64,000 bases of DNA, taken from assembly GCF_002811985.1 (NCBI RefSeq), contig NZ_NPDU01000002.1, forward strand, positions 1-64,000, read 5' to 3'. This DNA comes from Leptospira adleri. GTDB taxonomy: Bacteria > Spirochaetota > Leptospiria > Leptospirales > Leptospiraceae. Numbering within the stretch: position 1 is the stretch's first letter; every line of letters begins with the position of its first letter. The translations under genes and the position numbers were made by a program. Below are positions 26,609 to 45,867 of this stretch, piece after piece. The notes beneath the pieces were generated by a model. It made no database searches. It was not told the DNA's origin and saw only the letters and a list, made by a program, of their open reading frames with translations.

Positions 26609-27694
26609 ATGAAGAAAACAAAAGAAGAACCACAGAGCGTAGACGATTCCAAAAAGTTAGCCATCGAACAGGCCATGAGCCAGATTGAAAAACAATTTGG
26701 TAAAGGCGCGATCATGAAACTGGGATCGGACGCCGCAAAACAAACGGTGCAGGTAATCCCGACCGGATCCTTGGATTTGGATATCGCATTGGGAATCGGC
26801 GGTTATCCGATCGGAAGAATCGTGGAAATCTACGGACCGGAATCCTCCGGTAAAACCACCCTGACGCTTTCCGCGATAGCGGAAGCTCAAAAGAGAGGCG
26901 GAGTTGCAGCGTTTATCGACGCGGAACACGCTCTGGATCCTTCCTACGCCAAAAAATTAGGCGTCAATATCGACGAACTTTTGGTTTCTCAGCCCGACAA
27001 CGGAGAAGAAGCCCTGGAAATCTGCGAATCCCTGGTTCGAAGCAATGCGATTGATCTGATCGTCATCGACTCGGTGGCGGCTCTGGTTCCCAAAGCCGAG
27101 ATTGAGGGAGATATGGGAGATTCTCACATGGGATTGCAAGCCCGTTTGATGTCTCAGGCCCTACGAAAACTCACGGGGACCATCGCAAAATCCAAAACTG
27201 TGGTGATCTTCATCAACCAAATCCGGATGAAAATCGGTGTGATGTTTGGATCTCCGGAAACTACCACAGGCGGAAACGCCCTGAAATTCTACTGCTCCGT
27301 CCGCTTGGATATCCGCAAAATCGAAACGATTAAGGAAAAAGAAGAATCGATTGGAAACAGGGTCCGTGTCAAAGTTGTCAAAAATAAGTGCGCGCCACCA
27401 TTCAAACAGGCGGAATTTGACATAATTTTCAACGCAGGAATCAGCAGAGAGGGTTCTCTGGTTGACCTCGGGGTGAAACATGATATCATCAATAAGGCAG
27501 GAGCTTGGTATTCCTATAATACGGAAAAAATCGGGCAAGGAAAGGACGCTGCAAAAGAATATCTAAGATCCAATCCTGAAACTGCATTCACGATCGAGAA
27601 TATGGTTCGCGATTTGAACAGCCTTCCCCTCTTAGCGCAGGATAAGAAACCTCGCAAAGAAAAAGAGGAAAAATTGGAAGAGGCTGCGGGTTAA
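26609..27694 (+). CDS. recA: Recombinase A
   Basis: A 361-residue RecA, the DNA strand-exchange and SOS coprotease protein. Walker A is GPESSGKT (residues 76-83), Walker B is [10 protein letters not shown], and the L1/L2 DNA-binding loops include [22 protein letters not shown] and [18 protein letters not shown]. The C-terminus is charged ([16 protein letters not shown]), as usual. I prefer ATG 26609 with GGAGAAGG four bases upstream over ATG 26594, whose five extra residues coincide with that ribosome site. Its own promoter with a LexA box and a strong terminator make it a single-gene unit. Confidence 0.97.
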   Translation: MKKTKEEPQSVDDSKKLAIEQAMSQIEKQFGKGAIMKLGSDAAKQTVQVIPTGSLDLDIALGIGGYPIGRIVEIYGPESSGKTTLTLSAIAEAQKRGGVAAFIDAEHALDPSYAKKLGVNIDELLVSQPDNGEEALEICESLVRSNAIDLIVIDSVAALVPKAEIEGDMGDSHMGLQARLMSQALRKLTGTIAKSKTVVIFINQIRMKIGVMFGSPETTTGGNALKFYCSVRLDIRKIETIKEKEESIGNRVRVKVVKNKCAPPFKQAEFDIIFNAGISREGSLVDLGVKHDIINKAGAWYSYNTEKIGQGKDAAKEYLRSNPETAFTIENMVRDLNSLPLLAQDKKPRKEKEEKLEEAAG

Positions 27695-27698
27695 ACGC

Positions 27699-27756
<58 letters not shown>

Positions 27757-27888
27757 AGTTACAGAAGAGTCCTCTGATTAAATTCTTTCCCTTAGCGAAT
27801 CGCAATCTGTTTTAAAAAACGATAAGCCGATTTCGCGATCATTTACTTTCTTCCATTTAGAAGATAGACGAAACAAGACAAGGGGAAT

Positions 27889-28905
27889 ATGGCAGAAATC
27901 AGCATCTTAGGAGCGGGCGGTTTTACAGGTAAGGAACTTCTTTCTCTTCTTTCGCATCAATCCATACACGAAGTTGTCCATATCACGAGTGACAAACTCG
28001 CAGGAAAAACGCTTTCCGAAGTATTTCCGGAAATTCCATTTCCAAAAAATCTGACCTTTCAGAAACACGAGGACAAGATTCCGGCAAAATCCTTAGTCGT
28101 CTTGGCGGTACCGAACGAAGTTTCGATCGAGTCCGCTCCTAAATTTTTGGACGCCGGCCACAAAGTAATCGATCTCTCGGGAGTCTATCGACTTCACGAT
28201 CAAGAAATATTAGAAAAATCTTATAAACTCAAACATACAAAGTTTTCCTATGTGGATCGGGCGGTTTTCGGAATTCCCGAGATCTTTCGGGACAAGATCG
28301 CAGGCGCGGACTTTGTTTCCAATCCGGGATGTTTTTCGACTTCGGTCATTCTTCCCGTATTTTTGTTAAACGAACTCAGAAAAGAAATCAAACCTAGAAT
28401 CGTAGCCGATTCCAAATCCGGCGTTTCCGGAGCGGGCGGAAGAACCGAAGACGCCGGATTTTCTTATACGGGAGTTTATGAAAACTTTCGCGCCTACAAA
28501 ATTCTAACACACCAACACGAACCGGAAATCCAAGAATATATCTTCGCAAACTCGGGGCTCAAACAACCGGAAGTCCTGTTCGTTCCCCATCTTCTACCGG
28601 TTTTTAGAGGAATTCTTTCGACCATTTTTTTGGAATTTGAAAAAGAACCTTCCTTCGATCCGATACAGGTATTGTCGGATTCTTCCAAAAACGAACCATT
28701 CGTTCGGATCTTAAGAACTCCGGAGGAAGTCGAACTGAGGAAAGTGCAGAATACCAACTTTTTGGATATCTCCGTAAGAAAAAGAGGAAACACGTTAGTT
28801 GTCGTTTCGGCTCTCGACAATCTCGTCAAAGGCGCTGCCGGACAGGCTCTTCAAAACATCAACTTGATGACGGGAACCGTAGAAACCGTCGGACTCTTAC
28901 CGTAA
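27889..28905 (+). CDS. argC: N-acetyl-gamma-glutamyl-phosphate reductase
   Basis: A 338-residue NADPH-dependent enzyme that makes N-acetylglutamate semialdehyde in arginine synthesis. The N-terminal NADP motif is [13 protein letters not shown]. The catalytic cysteine is in NPGCFST (about residue 150), followed by [17 protein letters not shown] and the C-terminal [11 protein letters not shown] and [11 protein letters not shown] blocks, all typical of ArgC. ATG has AGGGG four bases upstream. The acyl-CoA synthetase gene starts seven bases after its stop. argD, the next enzyme in the pathway, is at 52857. Confidence 0.95.
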   Translation: MAEISILGAGGFTGKELLSLLSHQSIHEVVHITSDKLAGKTLSEVFPEIPFPKNLTFQKHEDKIPAKSLVVLAVPNEVSIESAPKFLDAGHKVIDLSGVYRLHDQEILEKSYKLKHTKFSYVDRAVFGIPEIFRDKIAGADFVSNPGCFSTSVILPVFLLNELRKEIKPRIVADSKSGVSGAGGRTEDAGFSYTGVYENFRAYKILTHQHEPEIQEYIFANSGLKQPEVLFVPHLLPVFRGILSTIFLEFEKEPSFDPIQVLSDSSKNEPFVRILRTPEEVELRKVQNTNFLDISVRKRGNTLVVVSALDNLVKGAAGQALQNINLMTGTVETVGLLP

Positions 28906-28912
28906 TTCTTCG

Positions 28913-30850
28913 ATGGAAAAAACGAGCCTTTATCATTTAGTAAGAGACGTCGCTTCGGTCTACGCGGATCGTCCGATGTATTGGATTCGGGAAGAATCCG
29001 GCGATTTCCGAGGGATCTCTTACAAGGATTGGTATGAAAACTTACTCAATCTTTCCTCTTTTTTTATAGAACTGGGTCTTCAAAAAGGAAACACCGCCGG
29101 ATTGATCTGCGACAATCGTTACGAATGGTCCCTCTGTTCCCTTTCCTTGGTCACGATCGGTTGTGTCGACGTTCCCAGAGGTTGCGACGCAACTCTTGAC
29201 GACTTGAAATACATCCTTGGTCACAGCGAAGCGAAGGTTTTATTCTTAGAAAACGAAAAGGTTTTAAAAAAACTTTTAGAGGATAAGTCGAGTTTCGCAA
29301 ACGTTAAGACGATTCTTCTCATCGATCCTCCTTCCAAATGGAAAGAACTGGAAAACGCGCGCAAACATTTGAACGGAGTGAAGTTTATCTTCCTGGAAGA
29401 AGCACTTTTAGAAGGTGAAAAAATCCGCATCAAAAAGGGAGACAATGCCTACAAGCAGCGAGGAGAAGCCCTCGTCGGAAAGGATCTCGCCACCATCATT
29501 TACACCTCCGGAACTACGGGCGCCCCCAAAGGTGTGATGCTCAATCACAGAAGTTTCACTTGGGGAATTCACCAACTCCAGGAATTCGTCCCCGGTTCGT
29601 ATCAGGACAGAACGATCGTATTTCTTCCGCCTTGGCATATCGCCGAAAGACTTTTAGAAACGACTCTCATCGCTTGGGGAGCTTCTATGGCCTGTTCTTC
29701 GGTTCCGACGATTCCTACGGATATGCAAAAAGTAAAACCAACGGTTCTCGTCTCCGTTCCGAGGCTCTGGGAAGGCCTTTACAAACGAATTCACGACACG
29801 GTCCGCAAAAGCCCGCCCTTTCGACAAAACCTATTTCATTTCGCGGTGAAAATCGCGGCGATCACTACAAGTCTGCAGGACACCATCCGGGATTCTTATA
29901 CTACAACGGAAGTGGAAAATCCGAACCAAAAGGTTTTGGATCGTTTTGTCGCGAGCATTCTTCTTTTATCGATGTATCCTCTCAAAATTCTTTCGTATAA
30001 GATTCTTCAGAAGGTTCGCGATCTTTTCGGAGGACAAATGCGCTTCGCTCTTTGCGGGGCCGGCGCGATGCCGTATCACATTCAATTTTTCTTTCGTAGT
30101 GCGGGAATCCCGATCATAGAAACTTACGGTATGACGGAAACCACGGGAATCGGTGCTATCGGTGAATTTCCTCTTCCGAAAAACGGAGCCATCGGGGCCC
30201 CGTTACCCGGAACCGCGATCAAACTTGTTGGAGAGGACGGAAAGATAGTGACTGAACCCGGAGCGAAAGGAGTGGCTTGGCACAAAGGTCCGCACGTTAC
30301 CTCGGGCTATTACAAAGAACCTGAAAAGTCCGCCAAAGCGTTGCAAGACGGTTGGTTGGATTCCGGAGACATTCTGACTTGGACCCAGACGGGAGAATTA
30401 AAATTCGCGGGAAGAGCCAAGGATACGATCGTTCTTTCCGGCGGCGAGAATTTGGAACCCGCGCCGATCGAAGCCAAACTTACCGAATCCGAGTTCATCA
30501 ATCAAGTCATCGTAGTCGGTCAAGACCGGAAAAATCTCGGCGTTCTGATCGTTCCTTTTTACGATCGTGTCATTGAAGAATTTCAATCGCAAGGGAAATC
30601 GATTCCGAAAGATCCAAACCAATGGAACTCCAATAAGGAAATCCTTCATTTTTTTAAGAATATCGTAAAAGATAAAATTTCCAGTCGTGCGGGTTTTAAG
30701 TCTTTCGAGAAAATCGCGCACGTTCACATTCTTCCCAAAGAATTTGAAAAAGGAAAAGAGATGACCGAGACGATGAAACTCAAACGAAACGTCGTCTTTG
30801 AACTTTATGAAAGTGTAATTCATTCCCTCTACGCAAACGATGAAGATTGA
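28913..30850 (+). CDS. Long-chain acyl-CoA synthetase (AMP-binding)
   Basis: A 645-residue adenylate-forming enzyme that activates fatty acids to acyl-CoA. The P-loop-like motif is IIYTSGTTGAPKGV (about residue 195), the adenine motif YGMTETTGIG (about residue 404), then WLDSGDILTW and the hinge GRAKDTIVLSGGENLEPAPIE. Length and the GGENLEP hinge fit eukaryote-like long-chain acyl-CoA synthetases found in spirochaetes. Leptospira use long-chain fatty acids as carbon source, so this is probably a beta-oxidation entry enzyme; chain preference cannot be read. The next gene overlaps its last 11 bases. Confidence 0.9.
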   Translation: MEKTSLYHLVRDVASVYADRPMYWIREESGDFRGISYKDWYENLLNLSSFFIELGLQKGNTAGLICDNRYEWSLCSLSLVTIGCVDVPRGCDATLDDLKYILGHSEAKVLFLENEKVLKKLLEDKSSFANVKTILLIDPPSKWKELENARKHLNGVKFIFLEEALLEGEKIRIKKGDNAYKQRGEALVGKDLATIIYTSGTTGAPKGVMLNHRSFTWGIHQLQEFVPGSYQDRTIVFLPPWHIAERLLETTLIAWGASMACSSVPTIPTDMQKVKPTVLVSVPRLWEGLYKRIHDTVRKSPPFRQNLFHFAVKIAAITTSLQDTIRDSYTTTEVENPNQKVLDRFVASILLLSMYPLKILSYKILQKVRDLFGGQMRFALCGAGAMPYHIQFFFRSAGIPIIETYGMTETTGIGAIGEFPLPKNGAIGAPLPGTAIKLVGEDGKIVTEPGAKGVAWHKGPHVTSGYYKEPEKSAKALQDGWLDSGDILTWTQTGELKFAGRAKDTIVLSGGENLEPAPIEAKLTESEFINQVIVVGQDRKNLGVLIVPFYDRVIEEFQSQGKSIPKDPNQWNSNKEILHFFKNIVKDKISSRAGFKSFEKIAHVHILPKEFEKGKEMTETMKLKRNVVFELYESVIHSLYANDED

Positions 30851-31460
30851 TTCTACATCCGCGCTTTTTTGCTCCGCAATTTCCGACGAATTGGATCGTT
30901 TTCAAAACTCTCAAAAATGGAACACCTTTCTCTGCGGAATCGGTAATTTGGAAGCCGGGCTCGGTCTTCAAAAATTCCTTCTTGAAAAAAGGAATCTGGG
31001 ACAAACTCTCCCTTCTCAGATCGTGTTTTTAGGTTCGGCGGGAGTTTATCCTTGGCTGCATCCGAGTTTTTGGAAAGGCCGTTTCGGATATTCTTACGAA
31101 TTTCAAAACCAAGAAATCGCCAAGATCGAAAAAAGGATTCGAATCCCGGAAATCGTTCCGGATAAGTTCGAGTTCATAAGCCCGTTTCAGCTTGAAGCGG
31201 TGGAAGAGATTCTTCCTTCCAAAACGAACGGAACGGGATCCGTCACGATCGAAACCGTCTCCGGAAAAAGTCTCGAGTTTCTAAGAGCGAACGATCTCGG
31301 TTTTGAAAATATGGAATGTTTCGGGCTCGCTCGAGTATGCGAAGAATTTAATATTCCTTTTTGCGCCTTCTTTGCTCTCACCAATACGGTGGGACCGACC
31401 GGAAGCGAGGAATGGAAACAAAACTACAGAAGAGAATCGATCCGACTTCAGGATTTTCTT

Positions 31461-31478
<18 letters not shown>
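30840..31478 (+). CDS. Purine nucleosidase/phosphorylase superfamily protein
   Basis: A 212-residue protein resembling the MTA/SAH nucleosidase and futalosine hydrolase branch of the purine phosphorylase superfamily. Supporting segments are the N-terminal FLCGIGNLEAG, VFLGSAGVYPWL and, near the end, FENMECFGLARVCEEFNIPF, in which N-M-E-C takes the place of the nucleoside-binding D-M-E-G/S motif. The last conserved residues ALTNTVG match the usual SN/TN catalytic loop. Substrate is uncertain. The ATG overlaps the acyl-CoA synthetase stop region by 11 bases, and the 3' end overlaps the convergent patatin gene by 18 bases. Confidence 0.65.
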
Positions 31479-33233
<1,755 letters not shown>

Positions 33234-33360
33234 AGGACGCCAGCGACTCTATCGGGATTGGACGAGAATGTAAAGGATTTCTCGATGTCCATTCCTTGAA
33301 TCCGCTTTGATTCGGTGCTTTTCTCTTGATTTTCTGGCTTACCGCTCAAAGTTATACACA

Positions 33361-33959
33361 ATGACCTTGAAAGCGAACTCAGTCGTATCCGTTTTTCGTC
33401 AATCCGTCGTAGACTGGCACAAAAAAGAAGCCTCGTCCCCCAATCCATTCCCGTCCGACAGCATAGAATCCATTCTTTATAGCAAAAATCAAATCGATAC
33501 CATTCAGTGGCACGTCGAAGACGAGATCCGCAGACCGGATCTTCCCGATAAGGATTTGGTGGGTTTTAAAAGACAGATCGATAAACTGAATCAGGAGCGC
33601 ACCGATCTCGTGGAAATTTTGGACGATCGAATTTCTTCCGAATTCAAATCGGTTCCGAAAAAAGCCGGCGCGAGAATGAATTCGGAAACCCCCGCTTGGC
33701 TGATCGATCGTATGAGTATTCTCGAACTCAAAATCTATCACATGGAAGAACAGACCCAACGAAAGGACGTGGACGAAACTCATATCCAAAACTGCAAACG
33801 CAAACTCGAAGTCCTTCTCGAACAAAGAGTCGATCTTTCCACCTGTCTTGACGAACTTCTCGAAGATTTAAAAACCGGAGATAAGTTCTACAAGGTATAT
33901 AGACAGATGAAGATGTACAACGATCAGAACCTGAACCCTTCTCTTTATTCCAAAAAATC

Positions 33960-33963
<4 letters not shown>
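33361..33963 (+). CDS. DUF4254 domain protein
   Basis: A 200-residue helical cytoplasmic protein. The central run SILYSKNQIDTIQWHVEDEIRR and LIDRMSILELKIYHMEEQ match DUF4254, a family commonly encoded beside glycosyltransferases. I chose ATG 33361 over upstream in-frame starts because alignment with the family begins there. Its stop overlaps the GT9 start by four bases (ATGA), a strong sign of coupling. Function is unknown; an accessory role in polysaccharide assembly is inferred from context. Confidence 0.8.
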
Positions 33964-35012
<1,049 letters not shown>

Positions 35013-35021
<9 letters not shown>

Positions 35022-36323
35022 GAAACGCAAAAGCTGATCCAACGGATCGGGAAGAGAAAATAACATATTGATCAGAGTATTTCTCTTTTTTTTGTTTTTT
35101 ACGCTCGCGACGGTTTTATAGACCTCTTCCATTTTATCCACGCAGGCAGTCATCTCGTGTCCCTTGGATATCTTGATGGATTCTTCCGAAAAACTCTCAT
35201 ACAACGCAGGATCTTTGAGAATCGCAACGGCTTTTTCCGCGATTCCCTTTACGTCGAAGGGCTTTGCGATGTAACCGTTTTTCCCGTCGTGTATCAATTC
35301 CGGAATCGCAAACGAATCCACTCCGACCGCAGGAAGTCCGCAGGCAACGGATTCTAAAATAACGAGCCCTTGGGTTTCCATCGTGGAAGCCGTTAAAAAC
35401 AAATCGTATTTCGGATATTCCTGCGGGAGTTCTTCGCGTTTGATAAAACCGGTAAACGTGATCGCATTTTCGAGTCCTAAATTTTGAGCCTGCACCTTTA
35501 AGGATGGAAGCGCCGGTCCGTCGCCTATGATCGTCAGAGTAGAATCCGGAATTTCGTCGTGGATCAGCTTAAACGCGTTGAGAATCACGTCGCAATTCTT
35601 CTCGTAAGAAATTCTTCCTACGTGAAGTAGTTTCGGAGAGTTCGGAAGTTTTTTGACGGTCCCTTTGAAACTCGTTAGATCGAGTCCGTTGGAAATCACT
35701 GCGATCTTTGTCTTGAGTCCGAATTCGCGCAGTTGTTTTTCGATTAAGTGCGAAGGAGAAATGATAAGGTCGCAACGTTCGTAGATATTGTTCGAAATTT
35801 TAAGAATGATCTTTTTACGGATGTTGAACTTGTCGAACTTCTCGATTTTACTCAGGTCTTTGATCTTGAGTTTTTTCTCGGATTTACTCGCTCTTAAAAA
35901 AAGTTTATCCAATTTCAAAAGTCTGTAAAAGGAAAGATACATGTCTTGTTCGGACATGAGAGTATGATAGGTTCCAATCGTGGGAATTCCGTATTTTTCG
36001 GTCGCGTTGATTCCATAGAGGCCGAGTAAACCGGGGGTGTGAATGTGAACGAGATCCGGTTCGAACTCTTTGATGATCCTTTTGATTTTACTCGGAGAAG
36101 GAAGTACAACTTTGATATCGGGATAACTCGGAAGATAACCGCTACGGAATCTTTCGATCCGAATCGAATCTCCTATATGATCAAAGTCTCCTTCTCCGTA
36201 TCTAGGACAACAGATCATAAAGGTATGCCCCCGTTTCGACAGGAGCTCCGCAAAATTTTTCATGGAAATAGCGACACCGTCCACTTTCGGGAGAAAGGTA
36301 TCGGAAAAGTAAAGAATTCTCAT
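35013..36323 (-). CDS. Glycosyltransferase family 4
   Basis: A 436-residue GT-B enzyme. It starts with [16 protein letters not shown], typical of GT4 sugar transferases, continues with [24 protein letters not shown], and ends with the donor-binding pattern [22 protein letters not shown] chose ATG 36323, which has AGGAG seven bases upstream, over an adjacent TTG at 36326. The acceptor could be a phospholipid, glycolipid or LPS precursor, and the sequence does not decide between them. It is divergent from the O-antigen ligase gene and convergent with GT9. Confidence 0.88.
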
Positions 36324-36422
36324 CAAAGATCTCCTAAAATCACCTGCTAATCGGAATCCTATGTATCAATCGATCGAAACAAATTATCGAATTTACAATT
36401 CCCAGCATACGGAAAACCTGGG

Positions 36423-37756
<1,334 letters not shown>

Positions 37757-37769
<13 letters not shown>

Positions 37770-39528
37770 CAGTAAGAATCAAAACGTCTTCTCTGATCGA
37801 TCGCGCCTTTTTCCTCCGAACGTTTTTGTATCGTCAAACCGCTGATTCGAAAAGAAATGACTTCGTTTAACAATTCTGTGTATTCAGTTCCTTTTTTCGT
37901 TCGATCGTGGAAACAAAACGTAAGAATCTCCGATTCGTATTCTAAAAAGATAATTCCTTCGTTCGGCAAAGAAGGAATGTTCAGAAAAGAACCGATCCGA
38001 TTCCAAAAGACCAAATTCGGTCCCGATCCTTTTTGATACAATCGAACCCGCAAAGGATTTCCGATCTCGGAAACGGAAGAAGGCAAAAGAATATTTCCGG
38101 AACTTAGGGAAAAAAAATCCGGAAGAAAGAGGAAAGCCGGTTTTACGTCGAAGTTTGTCGGGTCCGTTTCGACGGTGGACCGATCCAGGAGTAATATTCC
38201 GTTTTTATTAAAGAGTTTCGAGCCTTGACGAAAGTTTCGAGTTCTCACCGGATGGTTTGTTTTTCTCCCGCTAAAACCGCTGCTCGCGGAGGAAAAATCA
38301 CCGACCGTTTTGCAACGTTCACCGGAATCGAATGTATATTCTAAAATGAACTTTAGAAACGCGGAGCCGGATTCGAGGTAAAAAGACTCCTCGTTTTCAA
38401 AACGTTCTCTGCAAAGAGTCTGTTCCGATCCGTTGGGAAGCGAATCCTCGGCAAAACCGAAATCGACCGAACGAATCTCTTCTTTTTTTGGAATGAATGT
38501 TTGATACGGAATCGCGCTTTCAAAGACACGATCCCATTCTTTTTTGTATTCCTGAAGGAGATAGGAATCGTTCGTCCTAAATAAAATCTCTCGGTTATCA
38601 TCCCTTGCGCTCACCGAAAAATTAAAGGAACCTGTCAGAAGAGTATTCCCGTCCAATATCATGGTTTTATGATGTAATAAACCTCCCTTTCCGAAAGAAT
38701 CGGTTGAGATCGTCTCTTCGTTCCCGTCGCCTAAAATCTGCGAACGAGACGACGTCCATAGGTTTGCTAGAAATTTTCCTTCCTCGTCCACCGGAGAATC
38801 GTAGACGCCTTGGACGACGACGCCCTTCCGATCCGCAAGCGCCAATCGAGAACTCAGAACGGAATCGAAATGATCGAAGATCAGATAACGGATGGAACTC
38901 TTCGCTTGGTCCACTTCTCTTAACAAAAGATTCTGAATCAAACGCCCTTTTTCAGGAGCGATGTAAAACAAAAAGGGCGGAATGTCAAGAGCTGCGATTC
39001 CCGGGTCCTCCTCCAAAAAGGAATAGAAATCGGAACTTTCATCCTCGTTCAAACCGAATCGAACATATCCGTTCAAATCGTTCTCCAGACCGTACCAGGT
39101 AAAATTACCGGATCCCAAAAAAACCTTTCTGCGGTCGACTATTAGAATTTTTGAATGTTGTAGACCGGAACGCTCCCACCTACGAAAAAGTCCGAGACGA
39201 ATCAGATCCGCCGGATATTCTTTCTCCGGATCCGCTACGATTTGAATTTTAACCCCGCGTTTTCGGGCGCGCTGCAAAGCCTCTAAAATTTCCGAGTCGT
39301 CAAAGGAGTAAATCCAAAGATCGAGCGAATGTTGCGCCTCCTCGAGCAGACTCAAAATTCGATCCCTTACGTTTCTCTTTTTAGAATCCGGAGTATAACG
39401 GCCCGGAAACGAAAAATACGCTTCCATGTTCCGGGGACGAGTCCAATCCAACCAAAACAAATCCTGATCCGAAGGGTGAGAACAACTATGTAGAAAAATA
39501 AGAATCAAAAGGACGTTGAAATTAATTT

Positions 39529-39532
<4 letters not shown>
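37757..39532 (-). CDS. Phospholipase-D-like lipoprotein
   Basis: A 591-residue putative lipoprotein. The signal peptide ends in the lipobox-like LHSC (cysteine 17). Two HKD catalytic motifs are intact: HSKILIVD followed by LGSGNFT, and HHKTMILDG followed by TGSFNFS. A roughly 200-residue C-terminal extension of unknown fold follows. I chose the ATG at 39532, which overlaps the upstream gene's stop (ATGA); the longer in-frame extension lacks a signal peptide and lies inside that gene. It is the last gene of a three-gene envelope cassette. Activity on phospholipids, nucleic acid or another phosphodiester cannot be decided here. Confidence 0.88.
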
Positions 39533-40934
<1,402 letters not shown>

Positions 40935-40938
<4 letters not shown>

Positions 40939-43900
40939 GGAAGATCCTTCTTCCGGATCTCGTAATCCAGAATGGAATCTCCGGATCGATTTTCCAGGAG
41001 CAGAATCAGATCGCCAGTCTCCGAATCATACACGAACGGAAACGGGGAATATTGATTTCCATAACTATGGACGTGAACTAAAGTCTGTTGAATCTCCTGA
41101 AACAGATCCAGACCTTCGTTCTTAGCGATTCCGTTTCCGATCGTGGTCGTTTTGTCGATCGTAAAAATTTTACGCCGGTGTTCGTCATGAAACGGAACGG
41201 ATTCGTTTTTAAAATTGGGAGAAAGGACGTAGCCGCATTCTCCCGGAATTAAAAAACGATCGTCAAATACCCAACCGTAAGCGCCCGAGTTATAAGTATC
41301 CCAACCGATCGGACGAGAGGTTCCAAACCTCGCAGAATATTCCACGAGACGGTCGGAGGCCGAACTGTCCCTAATTTCGAGACTACGGACGTCGACCGGA
41401 TCGGATCCGCGATTGCAGATCGAAAACCATTCGTTTGTCGACAAAGCCGGACTTGGATAAATCGCCGAAATTAAAATCGAGGAAGCGCCCGGAATCAAAA
41501 CCAGACTTTCTCCTCCGACCGAAATCAGATAGTTGAGTGTGTTTTTTTGAATATTCCAATTCTTAAATGTATTTACCTGAATCTGCGACCAAAGATTAAA
41601 AAATCCTTCGGAAACTTTGTTGCCGGAAAACGCGGGTTGATAGGCGAAAACCTGAATTTCACCCGAAACGACTCCGGCAATTTTCGGCAGATTCCAAGAC
41701 AACAAGGGATCGAGAAAAGAACCGGTGGTCACAGATTCTTTCCAAAAGAAAGGAAAGGTTCTATTGATAAAACCGGGACTCGCTTCGGTTTGAGAGCAAG
41801 TTGACTTTCTTTGTTCCAGATTTGAAAGTGCGCTGTTTTTCCAGACCACGGAACCGCCGAGAGTTCGAAACTTAGAAGCCGATCTCCTCGACTTCAGCGC
41901 GGAGGAATTGAAACCGGGACCTTGTGAATTCCAGACAAACGAATCTACGACCGAATTTCCTTCTAAGGAAAGAATCCGAATCTCGCCCGAGGAAGTAAGA
42001 GCCAGTTCCGGTAAAACCCAGGCGTTCACGTTCGGAAAACAGACGAGTCGAGAGGAAGAAAATACGTTCTTTCCCGCTTCCAGCGAAACTAAAAATCGAT
42101 AGTTCTTCGTTCCGGAATGAATCTCTAAAATTTTAGAAGTCGATTGAAGGGAATCCAGTTCCACAAACCGATCCCCGCTGATCGCGGCAGCTCCGTCATA
42201 CGAACCCATCCAAGAAACTTCCGAAAGTTCCGCGCTCGAGTTCGGATCGAATTCCCTCAGCTCCGATCGAAGGCCGGGATTCATGGAATGAATTTCACGG
42301 ATCGACTCCAAAAGTGTGTCGCTTTTTCGGATCGGATGCGGGATCCAAGTCCCGTTTCGAAACAGAAGCGAAAGCAAAAGACCGTCGTTCTTTTTCAAAA
42401 TAGGGTCTGCGATCATTTCTTGCGAAAGATTCCGCTCCTTTTTAAAAAGGCGGTCTTTTAAAAAGATCCTTTCTCCGAATTCGGAATCGGAAAGTCCGTT
42501 ATCGGAAAGAAGAATTCCCTTTTCGAGCCAATCCCTTTTTCCAAGCGTCAAAATTCCGTTCGCCGAAATCGATTCCGAATCCAGCCAAATCGGATATTCC
42601 TTGTCTCCGACCGCCAAGGACAAAACGTTCGGATTACAGATTCTATTTCCGGAATATTCTAAATCCAGAAACTTCTGTTTGTCGTCGACCTTCCCGTTCA
42701 GGAACAGCCCCGTAAAATTTGCCTCTTCGATTTGAAAGTCGTCTACATTACAAAAATATAATCCTTCCGTTTCGTAAAAATTTTCCGAAATTCCGGGATT
42801 CATACAAAGTCGATCCGAAGATTCGAACAATCCGTCCCGGTTGCAAAGGGAATAAAAATTTCCGGAACTCGAGTAGAATCGTTCTCCTTCTTGAAAGGAA
42901 AGCGCACGATTGGAAATCGAAACTTGTCCGGAGGAGGTTTTTAAAAACCATTCTCCCTTTTTTTTGAGTTCGGACCAGGGAAAACTCGAAATTTCGTTTC
43001 CGGGAAGAATACTTCCCGTTTCGACGCGGAGGATCGTTTCACCCGGAATTAAAAACGCTTTTCCTTTTTCCACCGAAAACCGCTTCGATTCGACTTCGAG
43101 ATTCAGGTCTTGGAAACAAATTGTTTCTAAAGAAGAATTTTGGAATTCCAGAAATCTTCCCGTCGGAGAATTGGTTCCTCCGAAAACTTCGGACAATTCC
43201 GGAATCCCGTCCTTGCAGCGAGAAAGAACCTCCGAATTCTTTCTTTGTATTTCCGAAACAAAATCCGAAAGAACGCTCGCGTTACCCGGAATCTCAAGAA
43301 TCAGACTGTTCGAAGCGCGGATTCTATTTTTGGAATGAAATACGATCTTCATTCTTTCCGAGTTTGCAAAAACGCTAAAGCCGGTAAACGCTCCCGGAGA
43401 GTGCGGACGAACCGATGAATTTTCCGAAAAAACGGAGAAAAGGTTCGAAGCGGGAAACGAAATCTTTTTTAGGGATCGATCCAGACTCGGCTCTCCGGAA
43501 AGGATCAGCCAATCGTCTCCACAATCTTCAAGAAGATCCCGGTTGAGCTCCACTTTCAACCTTCCGGTTCCGAGTTCCGAAAAACTCAATTCTTCCGATT
43601 CGGTTCTACCTTCCGGATTATCGTTCCAGAATTTTATAATATTCTGAATTTCTAAATTAATGTCTCCGTTTCGATCGGGAAAACAGACCGAAAGAGCGTA
43701 GACGAACTCCGATCCCGCGGATAAACAGGCAATCCCGTCGGCGGACCGAAGTTTGACTTCCGGATTCCGCCATTCCTTTCGAGTGGATTCCGGAATTTCC
43801 CGTCCGATGACGAACTCTGGTTCATAGACGAGTTTGAATTCTCCCGGACGACCGATCGGCAAAAGAAACGCCGAATTTCCCCTGCCGGGGCAGGACGTTA

Positions 43901-43946
43901 GCGCCATCAGAGATAGTAATGTCGTGAAGACGGATTTGAGTTTCAT
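40935..43946 (-). CDS. Large lipoprotein with lamin-tail-like domains
   Basis: A 1003-residue secreted protein. The signal peptide ends in a lipobox-like LTSC (cysteine 19). Most of the protein is beta-rich without catalytic motifs. Near residue 870 a segment beginning SPALSTNEWFSICNRGSDPV continues as DVRSLEIRD, in the manner of a lamin-tail domain, and similar segments occur earlier (EVSWMGSYDG, RFVELDSLQ). Bacterial lamin-tail domains occur in secreted, often surface-exposed proteins beside nucleases and phosphodiesterases, which fits the downstream PLD gene. Its ribosome site, GGAGGG, can pair with an upstream arm (see 43949-43995). Domain call is moderate; function unknown. Confidence 0.7.
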
Positions 43947-43948
43947 GT

Positions 43949-43995
43949 TTCCCTCCGTCTAAAAACGGTTCCGGGAAACTTGCCCGCGGAGGGAA
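43949..43995 (-). promoter_or_regulatory. Inverted repeat covering the SD of the lamin-tail lipoprotein gene
   Basis: On the mRNA strand a 9-base arm UUCCCUCCG (43995-43987) is complementary to CGGAGGGAA (43957-43949), which contains the ribosome site two bases before the AUG. The 29-base loop holds a further small CGGG/CCCG stem. Pairing would hide the Shine-Dalgarno. It sits between the uvrC stop and the lipoprotein start. Confidence 0.45.
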
Positions 43996-44008
43996 TTTTA
44001 GCTTTTTT

Positions 44009-45838
<1,830 letters not shown>

Positions 45839-45867
45839 ATTCGTTTAAAGATTAGACTTTGAGAGTT

